From NCBI GenBank assembly GCA_937864375.1, contig CALMJO010000714.1, positions 1 to 6,961 on the forward strand: DNA of 6,961 bases. The letters are read 5' to 3'. Made by a program: the position numbers and the translations under genes. This DNA is from an uncultured Spirochaetota bacterium (GTDB lineage Bacteria > Spirochaetota > UBA4802 > UBA5368). The notes below the pieces were generated by a model. That model was not told the origin of the DNA, ran no database searches, and saw only the letters and a list, made by a program, of their open reading frames with translations. Shown in pieces: positions 1 through 5,770 of the stretch (the stretch's first letter is position 1; each line of letters starts with the position of its first letter).

Positions 1-578
1 CTCGCAAGGACGACATCGAAGAGAGTTTCCGCCGGGCGAAGGTGTTCGTGGGCTCCATGGAAAACGTGCTGGAGCGCTACTGGCTGGCCGCGTCGGAATT
101 CGGCGGTGATTTTATCGTACGGGTGACGGGCGATAATCCCTTCACAGACCCTGAATACGCGTCGATGGCGGTCGACATATCGCTGGAATCAAGGCCCGAC
201 CTGTGCTCGGTGTCGAACCTCCCCCTGGGAACCGGTGTGGAGATCATCAGGATCGAGGCCCTCGAAGAGGCGTACAAGAGCGGCGACAAGCCCTACCACA
301 GGGAGCACGTCACCCCGTACATAAAGGAGCACCCGGAGTTCTTCACGATCGAAAAGATCGCGGCAAATTTCAGCAATCCCTTCCCGTCGCTGAGGCTGAC
401 CGTGGACACCCCGGAAGACTACGCATTTGCCGCGGCGGTGTATGACGCGCTGTACCGGGGCGAGGTTTTTCCCCTCGCCGACGTGCTGGCGCTGATCGAA
501 AAATCCCCGGAGCTGCTGAAGATCAACGCGGCCATCGAACAAAGGTCAATGGTACATTCAGAGCGGAAGAATGCATGA
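1..578 (+). CDS. SpsF/PseF-type cytidylyltransferase, 3' part (5' end outside window)
   Basis: Probable CTP-dependent sugar cytidylyltransferase of the SpsF / CMP-NeuNAc synthetase-like family. Such enzymes activate an acidic sugar (nonulosonate type) as the CMP-sugar in the cytoplasm for surface glycan synthesis. The frame is open from base 3 to TGA 576-578, giving 191 residues. The family usually has about 240, so roughly 50 N-terminal residues lie outside, including the nucleotide-binding loop (typically QARMxSxRLPGK). Visible family signatures are VFVGSMENVLERY near the left edge, IVRVTGDNPFTDPE (the GD element associated with metal/nucleotide binding), the PLGTGVEI segment, REHVTPYI, and LRLTVDTPEDY near the C-terminus. 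A GTG at 42 is an internal codon, because the frame stays coding upstream of it. The gene overlaps the next by 8 bp, so the two are probably translationally coupled. The actual sugar substrate cannot be read from the sequence. Confidence 0.87.
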   Translation, partial: RKDDIEESFRRAKVFVGSMENVLERYWLAASEFGGDFIVRVTGDNPFTDPEYASMAVDISLESRPDLCSVSNLPLGTGVEIIRIEALEEAYKSGDKPYHREHVTPYIKEHPEFFTIEKIAANFSNPFPSLRLTVDTPEDYAFAAAVYDALYRGEVFPLADVLALIEKSPELLKINAAIEQRSMVHSERKNA

Positions 579-1497
579 ACCGCTGATCGTCATCCGCACT
601 TCATGGGGAGCGGGCATGGGCACCGGGCACGCCCAGCGCATGACGGCACTCGGAAGGCGCCTCAGGCAGCGGCATGGCATTACCCCCGCGTTCTGGATGG
701 ACCAGGCACCCCCTTTCATGCCGGAGGAGCTCGCCGCGACGAGGATCTCGCGGCTGCCTTCTCATGCCGGCCTCGTTATCCGGGACATGCGCGATTCGTC
801 GCATGATGAAATCGGGACCCTGAAAAAAACGGCGCCCGTGCTCGTGATCGATGACATGGGTGAAGGACGGGCGCTTGCCGATCACGCGCTTGACCTTCTT
901 CCGGTTCCTGCTAGCTCGGGAATGAAGAGGCCTTCCGATCGCGATGGACTGTTTCTGCCTGGATACACCTTCGTTGCGGCACTCGAATCTTTCCACGAAG
1001 ATACGTTCGAAAAAACAATTGATGTGCTCTATTACGCGGGAGCGCGCGCGGCGGAGGGCCTCGACGAGCACGTCCGTTCACTGATGCCGGAGGACGTCTC
1101 CTGCGCTGTTTTCGCCGGAGGGGATTCGTACCGGGTCAAGGGGACCGCCAGGCAGCCGATCAGCGCCGGGGATTATGTTCCCACGATGCTTTCATCCCGG
1201 GTCCTGGTTTCGCACTTTGGCCTCACCATGTATGAAGCGCGCGCGTGCGGCTGTGAAATAATCGGGATTAATCCTTCCGATTACCATTCCCACCTGTGCG
1301 ATATCGCCCCGCCGAGCCTGGGAATAACAAACCTGGGGGCGGAGGACGGTCTCAATTACGATCAGGCCAGGGCGGCGATTAGAGCCGCGCTTGTGCGGGC
1401 ACAACCGGGACCGGTCCGCACGCGGGAGGTGCTCGCCGCGGCGCAGGAAAGCCTTGACAGCTTCACGGAATATCTCAGAACAATAATTGCATTTTAA
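571..1497 (+). CDS. SpsG/PseG-like protein (GT-B-fold sugar hydrolase/transferase family)
   Basis: A 308-residue cytoplasmic protein resembling PseG (UDP-2,4-diacetamido-2,4,6-trideoxy-beta-L-altropyranose hydrolase) and Bacillus SpsG. The N-terminal loop GMGTGHAQR (residues 15-23) matches the family GxGHxxR motif, and H20 aligns with the catalytic histidine known in PseG. VLVIDD (residues 91-95) matches the strand that ends the N-terminal lobe. GLTMYEARACG (residues 217-227) matches the family GSTLYELAALG nucleotide-site helix, with E222 as the conserved acid. Some positions differ from typical members: the FGGSDP motif is replaced by YYAGARA, and the usual ADNQ-like segment by NPSDYHSHL. 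ATG 571 is chosen because it lies before the GTGH loop and overlaps the upstream stop; the Shine-Dalgarno match is weak (GAG 561-563), which fits coupling. Adjacency to a cytidylyltransferase, as in sps and pse loci, supports a glycan role. Membership in the fold is fairly secure; the exact reaction is not. Confidence 0.75.
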   Translation: MHEPLIVIRTSWGAGMGTGHAQRMTALGRRLRQRHGITPAFWMDQAPPFMPEELAATRISRLPSHAGLVIRDMRDSSHDEIGTLKKTAPVLVIDDMGEGRALADHALDLLPVPASSGMKRPSDRDGLFLPGYTFVAALESFHEDTFEKTIDVLYYAGARAAEGLDEHVRSLMPEDVSCAVFAGGDSYRVKGTARQPISAGDYVPTMLSSRVLVSHFGLTMYEARACGCEIIGINPSDYHSHLCDIAPPSLGITNLGAEDGLNYDQARAAIRAALVRAQPGPVRTREVLAAAQESLDSFTEYLRTIIAF

Positions 1498-1511
1498 CTA
1501 ATACGAAGAAC

Positions 1512-1516
1512 GAGGT
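1512..1516 (+). promoter_or_regulatory. Ribosome binding site of the aconitase gene
   Basis: GAGGT lies 5 nt before ATG 1522 and fixes this start. The 24-bp gap after the previous stop has no visible terminator, so read-through from the sugar genes is possible. Confidence 0.6.
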
Positions 1517-1521
1517 CCACC

Positions 1522-3450
1522 ATGGGCGACTGCGTTACCTGGAAAATCCTGCGGGAACACCTGGTCGAGGGCGAGATGCGCAGGGGCGCGGAGATCGGCA
1601 TAAGGATCGACCAGACCCTCACCCAGGACGCGACCGGCACCATGGCCTACCTACAGTTCGAGGCCATGGGCATTCCCCGGGTGCAGACCGAGCTTTCGGT
1701 GTCCTACGTCGACCACAACACGCTCCAGACCGGATTTGAAAACGCGGACGATCACCGCTATCTCCAGACGATGAACTCGCAGTTCGGCATCTATTACTCC
1801 AAGGCGGGAAACGGCATCTGCCACCAGGTGCACCTTGAGCGGTTCGGCAGGCCAGGCGCGACGCTGCTGGGCTCCGATTCCCACACGCCCACGGGAGGGG
1901 GGCTGGGGATGATCGCAATCGGCGCGGGCGGCCTGGACGTGGCGGTGGCGATGGGCGGCGGCCCGTTCTACCTTTCATGCCCGGGCGTGATCAACATAAG
2001 GCTTACGGGCGCGCTTCGCCCCTGGGTTTCGGCGAAGGACGTGATCCTCCAGGTGCTCCAGGTGCTTACCACCAAGGGCAACGTGGGGTTCGTGGTCGAA
2101 TACACCGGGCCGGGGGCGCAGACGCTCTCGGTGCCGGAACGGGCCACCATCACGAACATGGGCGCCGAGCTTGGCGTCACGACATCGGTGTTTCCGAGCG
2201 ACCAGGTGACCAGGAGCTTCCTGAAGGCGCAGCAGAGAGAAGAGGCATGGCGTGAGATAATGCCGGACCCGGACGCGGAATACGAAAGGGTGATCGAGCT
2301 CGACCTTTCAAAAACGGTGCCCATGGTGGCGTGCCCGCATTCCCCCGACAACGTGAAAAAGGTTTCGGAAATAAAGGGCCTCAGGGTCGACCAGGTCGCG
2401 GTGGGGAGCTGCACCAACTCATCATTCAAGGACCTGAAAACGGTCGCGAACATCCTCAAGGGGAAAAAGGTCAATCCAAACGTGAGCCTGGTCGTGGCAC
2501 CGGGCTCGCGGCAGGTATTCGAAATGATCGCGCGCGACGGTGCTGCCGCGGACCTCATCGCCAGCGGCGCCAGGATCATGGAATCGACGTGCGGATTCTG
2601 CATAGGCGCGGGACAGGCGCCCCCCACGGACGGGATTTCACTGCGCACCAACAACCGGAACTTCGAGGGGCGCTCGGGGACTAAGTCCGGCCAGGTCTAT
2701 CTCGTGAGCCCGGAAACGGCGGCGCTTTCGGCACTCAGCGGGACGCTCGCGGACCCGCTGGACATGCCCGCCGGGCAATACCCGGGCGCGTCCATGCCGG
2801 AAAAATTCCTCGTGGACGACTCGATGGTGCTCCCGCCCAAGGCGGGGGCAACGGGCATATTCCGCGGTCCGAACATCGGCGACCCGCCCTATACGGAACC
2901 CATGAGGGATTCCCTGCGCGGTGAAATCGGGCTCAAGGTGGGCGACAAGATCACCACGGACCACATAATGCCCGCCGGCGCGCGCCTCATCTACCGGTCC
3001 AACATACCAAAGTACAGCGAGTTCGTGTTCGAGGGGGTCGATCCCGGCTTTGCGAAACGTGCGCTCGAATCCAGGAAGGCCGGCCGCTTCACGGCGATCG
3101 CGGGAGGCATGAGCTACGGCCAGGGATCAAGCCGCGAGCACGCGGCGATCTGCCCCATGTACCTGGGGGTGCGCCTGGTCATGGCGAAATCCTTCGAGCG
3201 CATCCATGCGGCGAACCTCATCAATTTCGGGATACTTCCGCTGGTCTTCGTGAACCCGGAAGATTACGATGCGCTGTCGCAGGGCGACCCGTTCGCGGTT
3301 GACGGGCTCTTGGAGGCGGTAAAGGGCAGGGAGCGGATCACGGTGAAGATAGGCGCGCGGGATGTTGAGCTGGCCTTTACGGCGACGACGCGCCAGAGGG
3401 AAATACTCGTCGAGGGCGGACTGCTTAATTACACGAGGAAGCGCCTTTAA
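1522..3450 (+). CDS. Aconitate hydratase, short bacterial (Aquifex-type) class
   Basis: Aconitase, 642 residues, interconverting citrate and isocitrate through cis-aconitate in the TCA cycle; cytoplasmic, with a [4Fe-4S] cluster. Cluster ligands are C297 (GSCTNS, 295-300) and C357/C360 (STCGFC). Active-site motifs include DQT (30-32), VDHN (63-66), and GSDSHTPTGGG starting at 117 (D119, H121). The C-terminal swivel domain holds GDKITTDHIMPAG (474-486) and the substrate-binding SYGQGSSREHAA region (531-542, with R538, E539 and H540). All catalytic landmarks are intact, so the gene looks functional. The length fits the roughly 640-660-residue class originally described in Aquifex, much shorter than the 850-900 residues of AcnA/AcnB. 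Homoaconitase or 3-isopropylmalate dehydratase is less likely, because the swivel is fused and the motifs are those of aconitase. It has no pathway link to the sugar genes upstream. Its stop codon shares TTAA with the convergent gene. Confidence 0.95.
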   Translation: MGDCVTWKILREHLVEGEMRRGAEIGIRIDQTLTQDATGTMAYLQFEAMGIPRVQTELSVSYVDHNTLQTGFENADDHRYLQTMNSQFGIYYSKAGNGICHQVHLERFGRPGATLLGSDSHTPTGGGLGMIAIGAGGLDVAVAMGGGPFYLSCPGVINIRLTGALRPWVSAKDVILQVLQVLTTKGNVGFVVEYTGPGAQTLSVPERATITNMGAELGVTTSVFPSDQVTRSFLKAQQREEAWREIMPDPDAEYERVIELDLSKTVPMVACPHSPDNVKKVSEIKGLRVDQVAVGSCTNSSFKDLKTVANILKGKKVNPNVSLVVAPGSRQVFEMIARDGAAADLIASGARIMESTCGFCIGAGQAPPTDGISLRTNNRNFEGRSGTKSGQVYLVSPETAALSALSGTLADPLDMPAGQYPGASMPEKFLVDDSMVLPPKAGATGIFRGPNIGDPPYTEPMRDSLRGEIGLKVGDKITTDHIMPAGARLIYRSNIPKYSEFVFEGVDPGFAKRALESRKAGRFTAIAGGMSYGQGSSREHAAICPMYLGVRLVMAKSFERIHAANLINFGILPLVFVNPEDYDALSQGDPFAVDGLLEAVKGRERITVKIGARDVELAFTATTRQREILVEGGLLNYTRKRL

Positions 3451-4025
3451 TACGATTCCGTCCGCACCATGTCGATAAGCTTGACGTTGAAGGTGCAGAA
3501 GGGGAGCCATCCCCTGTTCCGGGCCTTGTCGACCGAGATCACGAGGTGCGGCATGTATTCGGGCTCGAAGGGCTCCCGGAGAAGCTGCCACCCGATTTCA
3601 TGCAGCAGCCTGTTCCCCTTCCTGCCGTTGCACCACCGGCACGCGCATACCAGGTTTTTCCAGGTTGAAAAACCTTCTCGCAGCGTCTTCCCGGTAATCA
3701 GCTCCCAGCGGCTGCGGGGAATGACGTGGTCAACCGTCAGGTCGCGCATGGAGAACCTGCGCCCGCAGAACTGGCACTTCATGTCGTCGCGGTAGATCAC
3801 GTTGAGCTTGGAGAATGCGACGCGCTTCCTGGGAAAGCTCGAATACCCGATGATCGAGATCACCGAGGGAATCCGTATGCTGATCGAGGGAGACCGCACG
3901 TAACGGTCCTCCTCGACCACGGGTACCGCCTTCTCCGAGGTGAGCAGGCAGATCGCCTCTTTAAGCGAGGTGATCCTGATGGGAATGAAACCAGAGTTAA
4001 GCACCAGTACTTCAGAATTAATCAT
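3447..4025 (-). CDS. HNH endonuclease (McrA-like HNH domain protein)
   Basis: A 192-residue protein of a widespread bacterial HNH family. The N-terminal half carries the family pattern VLVLNSGFIPI (6-16), the VRSPSISI segment (43-50) and a PSVI segment (53-56). The HNH zinc-finger nuclease domain follows: CQFC (C84, C87) and CRWC (C129, C132) form the probable zinc site, DH at 99-100 is the first catalytic element, N124 is the central Asn, and the last HNH position is N133 (NGRKGN). Compared with the usual DHVIPRSRGG-TWENV spacing there are about ten extra residues between DHVIPRSR and TWKNL. I chose ATG 4025 rather than an upstream in-frame ATG at 4058, because the latter lies inside a terminator stem and adds residues outside the family pattern. 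GGGG sits 5 nt before ATG 4025. The domain cleaves or nicks DNA in characterised relatives; the role here (restriction, repair, other) is unknown. No partner methylase is present. Confidence 0.87.
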   Translation of the reverse strand: MINSEVLVLNSGFIPIRITSLKEAICLLTSEKAVPVVEEDRYVRSPSISIRIPSVISIIGYSSFPRKRVAFSKLNVIYRDDMKCQFCGRRFSMRDLTVDHVIPRSRWELITGKTLREGFSTWKNLVCACRWCNGRKGNRLLHEIGWQLLREPFEPEYMPHLVISVDKARNRGWLPFCTFNVKLIDMVRTESY

Positions 4026-4040
4026 CCATGCCCCGGCACT

Positions 4041-4081
4041 AAAAAATATAAAGCCCATAGCTTGGGCTATGGGCTTTGTAT
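4041..4081 (-). terminator. Strong intrinsic terminator upstream of the HNH gene
   Basis: A perfect 12-bp inverted repeat, AAAGCCCATAGC (4050-4061) and GCTATGGGCTTT (4066-4077), has a 4-nt loop. The stem can be extended by an A-T rich base (4046-4049 with 4078-4081, including one G-T). On the minus strand it is followed by ATATTTTTT, the T-tract expected of a Rho-independent terminator; on the plus strand nothing similar follows. So it terminates minus-strand transcription, about 16 nt before the HNH start codon. It must therefore end a separate small transcript, or act as a conditional (attenuator) terminator for the HNH gene. Confidence 0.8.
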
Positions 4082-4138
4082 GCTCTGACTGGTATAGCGT
4101 TTATATCTACGCTGTTGGTTTTCGTCGCGCCACTGCAT
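4067..4138 (-). CDS. Possible 23-residue leader peptide before the terminator
   Basis: The short ORF begins ATG CAG TGG CGC and ends at TAG, encoding 23 residues rich in Gln (5) and Arg (4), starting MQWRDENQQRR. Its stop codon (4067-4069) lies inside the 5' arm of the terminator stem as read on the minus strand. A ribosome finishing this ORF would therefore mask the arm, as in classical translational attenuation. Only a weak Shine-Dalgarno match (GAG, about 8 nt upstream) is present. It may equally be a chance ORF in a structured RNA. Confidence 0.25.
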   Translation of the reverse strand: MQWRDENQQRRYKRYTSQSIQSP

Positions 4139-4184
4139 ATATGCGCTCGTACCGAGGTAATAAAAGGCTCCCCCGATGCGCCTG

Positions 4185-4212
4185 ATAATGGCGTTGAAGC
4201 GGTTTTTGTCAA
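4185..4212 (-). promoter_or_regulatory. Sigma70-like promoter driving the HNH-side leader RNA
   Basis: On the minus strand a perfect -35 hexamer TTGACA (4207-4212) is followed by 16 nt and a -10 hexamer CATTAT (4185-4190, 4 of 6 matches). The predicted start is near 4177-4179. The pairing with a terminator about 135 nt downstream supports a real transcription unit. Confidence 0.5.
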
Positions 4213-4234
4213 GTGATTTTTATATGGCTAGTTT
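4206..4234 (+). promoter_or_regulatory. Weak candidate promoter for the lipoprotein operon
   Basis: TTGTCA (4206-4211, 5 of 6 matches to the -35 consensus) is followed by 17 nt and TAGTTT (4229-4234, 3 of 6). Its -35 box overlaps that of the minus-strand promoter, so the two would compete for polymerase. The -10 match is poor, so this is a candidate only. Confidence 0.22.
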
Positions 4235-4252
4235 TGCGGAGGACTGCCGCTT

Positions 4253-4293
4253 GACCGGTTTTTCCTACCTGCCGGCGTGTAAAACGGCCGGTC
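4253..4293 (+). repeat. Overlapping GC-rich inverted repeats in the lipoprotein gene leader
   Basis: GACCGG (4253-4258) can pair with CCGGTC (4288-4293), and CCGGC (4272-4276) can pair with GCCGG (4287-4291). The two pairings share the right arm and so exclude each other. No T-tract follows, so this is not a terminator. It may be leader structure affecting translation, or chance in GC-rich DNA. Confidence 0.3.
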
Positions 4294-4363
4294 CAGGGAA
4301 AATTTTGTTGAAAGAAATCGGGACAGGGAATAGGCTCCAATGGAAAGAAAAACAATGAGTCTC

Positions 4364-4370
4364 GGGGGAA
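4364..4370 (+). promoter_or_regulatory. Ribosome binding site of the LysM lipoprotein gene
   Basis: GGGGGAA lies 5 nt before ATG 4376. This selects that start over the in-frame ATGs at 4340 and 4355, which would put extra residues before the signal peptide. Confidence 0.5.
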
Positions 4371-4375
4371 TTTCT

Positions 4376-5770
4376 ATGAAAAGCGGAACGCGTGCCATGA
4401 GAAATTACAGAGTATACATGCCGGTCATCGCCTTCGCGGCCGTATTCATGCTCGCGTGCGACATCGACGTCCCCATAAAGGAGATGTCGGAGGCAAAAAC
4501 CACCATAACCCGCGCTACCCAGGTGAAGGCGGAAAAATACGCCCCGGAAGAGCTCAAGCAGGCAAAGGAGCGCCTCATGAACAGCCACGGGCTGGTCATG
4601 GACAAGGAGGTCAAGAAGGCGAAGGAAGAAGTGGATCTGTCCACTAAGGCAGGGCTTTCCGCGATTGAAAAATCCCTGCCCCTTCTTGCCAAGGACGAAC
4701 TGGATGAGACGAAAAAGATCTATACCGAGGCCGAACAGCTTGACGCACCGCGCAGCGCCCCCGAGGAGTTTTCCAGCGCGGGAGCCGCAATCCGGGAAGC
4801 CGAGTCGCTCGCCGAAGGAAAGAAGTACTGGGATTCCTACCTCAAGGCAAAGGACGCCGCGGTGCCGTCGCGCGAGGCCAGGGACAAGGCGATGGCAAGC
4901 ATTCCAACCCTTGAGAAGGAAATTGAGCGCATAAGTCAGGAGACGGATACGCTTAAAAAGAACCGCGGGGAGGAATTTGCCGCGCAGGACATAGCCGCGG
5001 TAGGCGCGAACCTGGGTGATGCGAAGACAAGCTTACAGAACAAGTCCATGAAGGATGCGTTTGCCAAGGCGAAGGATGCCGGGGCGATGCTGCAGACGGC
5101 GAAGGACAAGACCGACCAGGGAATCACGGCCGAAAAGCTGGACAAGGCCGACGCGGATTTGAAAAAGCTCTCCGAGTCCGAATTCAGGAACGATTTCAGT
5201 GCGGACATCGCGAAGGCCACCGACCTTATCGCGAAGGGGAGGGAAGACCTCACTGCGAAATCATACGGCACGTCCGCGCAAAAAGCCGACGAGGCCATCG
5301 CGCTCATAGCCGCGACGGGGGCCGCGATCGAGAAGAAGAAGAACGAGATAAAAGCTGAAGAGGACAAGGCCAAGCAGGCGGAGCTCGACAGGAAAAAGGC
5401 CGACGAAGCGGCGAAGCTTGCCGAGGCGGGCAAAACCGTGGACAAAAAAGAAAAGACCGATATCCAGCCCGCGGCCCAGGCGACCGAATATGTGGTCGTG
5501 TACAATCCCCAGAACAGGGACTGCCTGTGGAAGATAGCTCAGAACGTGTACCAGGACCCGATGATGTGGCCGCTTATCTACCTTGCGAACAAGGACCAGA
5601 TAAAGGACCCGGACCTAATTTTCCCGGGGCAGAAGTTCGTCATACCGCCCGTCCCGAAAAAAGAAGAGCCCAAGAAGGTTGCCGATAAACCGAATGAAGA
5701 AAAGAAGGACGCTAAAGACACCAAAGAGACTAAAGAGACTTCAGAGACCAGGGATAAAAAAGTGGAATAG
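4376..5770 (+). CDS. Lipoprotein with four ~72-residue helical repeats and C-terminal LysM domain
   Basis: A 464-residue predicted lipoprotein. Residues 1-27 form a signal peptide with a basic start (K2, R6, R9, R12) and a hydrophobic core (VIAFAAVFMLA); C28 is the likely lipidated cysteine of a relaxed lipobox (MLAC). Residues 32-320 are almost all helix-forming, rich in Ala, Lys and Glu, and contain four diverged repeats starting near 55, 127, 201 and 273, resembling DUF4398-type helical units. Residues 330-365 are a Lys/Glu/Ala helix. Residues 371-424 are a LysM peptidoglycan-binding domain (LWKIAQNVYQDP, then NKDQIKDPDLIFPGQ and VIP). The tail after 425 is Lys/Glu/Thr-rich and probably disordered. 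The expected place is membrane-anchored and bound to peptidoglycan in the periplasm. The strong RBS sets the start at 4376. The next gene begins within this one's tail, suggesting an operon. The cellular role is unknown; a structural envelope function is an inference. Confidence 0.85.
   Translation: MKSGTRAMRNYRVYMPVIAFAAVFMLACDIDVPIKEMSEAKTTITRATQVKAEKYAPEELKQAKERLMNSHGLVMDKEVKKAKEEVDLSTKAGLSAIEKSLPLLAKDELDETKKIYTEAEQLDAPRSAPEEFSSAGAAIREAESLAEGKKYWDSYLKAKDAAVPSREARDKAMASIPTLEKEIERISQETDTLKKNRGEEFAAQDIAAVGANLGDAKTSLQNKSMKDAFAKAKDAGAMLQTAKDKTDQGITAEKLDKADADLKKLSESEFRNDFSADIAKATDLIAKGREDLTAKSYGTSAQKADEAIALIAATGAAIEKKKNEIKAEEDKAKQAELDRKKADEAAKLAEAGKTVDKKEKTDIQPAAQATEYVVVYNPQNRDCLWKIAQNVYQDPMMWPLIYLANKDQIKDPDLIFPGQKFVIPPVPKKEEPKKVADKPNEEKKDAKDTKETKETSETRDKKVE

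Larger units (their letters stand above)
4041..4178 (-). ncRNA. Candidate small RNA or attenuator leader upstream of the HNH gene
   Basis: A transcript of about 138 nt is predicted from the minus-strand promoter at 4185-4212 to the T-tract at 4041-4046. Besides the terminator it has two local hairpins: CTCG/CGAG around a 3-nt loop (4146-4149 with 4153-4156), and AGCGT/ACGCT around an 8-nt loop (4096-4100 with 4109-4113). A palindromic GCATATATGC lies at 4136-4145. It has more A/T than the neighbouring genes and no convincing long coding frame. I do not recognise it as 6S, SRP, tmRNA or a named riboswitch class. The boundaries are inferred from promoter and terminator only. Confidence 0.45.

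Noticed and set aside
1454..1487. Promoter for aconitase from the perfect TTGACA at 1454-1459
   Set aside because: The only -10-like hexamers are at spacings of 11 (TATCTC) or 22 (AATAAT) nt, outside the usual 16-18. The TTGACA also lies within coding sequence.
1968..2654. Long minus-strand open frame opposite aconitase
   Set aside because: An antisense shadow of a clearly functional, G+C-rich gene; no RBS or recognisable domain.
4026..4058. Extending the HNH protein to the upstream in-frame ATG at 4058
   Set aside because: That ATG is inside the terminator stem, and the 11 added residues precede the family's usual start (MINSEVLVLN).
4041..4178. Identification of the leader RNA as 6S RNA, SRP RNA or a fluoride/c-di-GMP riboswitch
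   Set aside because: Short G-rich stretches look suggestive, but none of the defining conserved motifs of those classes could be found.
4076..4216. A 46-residue plus-strand ORF from TTG with a hydrophobic stretch, resembling a small membrane protein
   Set aside because: It starts inside the terminator stem without a good RBS. Its third codon positions are much less G/C-rich than those of the neighbouring genes, and it is antisense to the candidate RNA.
4176..4358. 60-residue plus-strand ORF before the lipoprotein gene
   Set aside because: No RBS, no recognisable family, and it crosses the promoter and leader region; composition is unlike the neighbouring genes.
4936..5505. Minus-strand Ser/Ala/Phe-rich frame opposite the lipoprotein
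   Set aside because: Low-complexity complement of the Lys/Ala/Glu-rich helical repeats, not a membrane protein.
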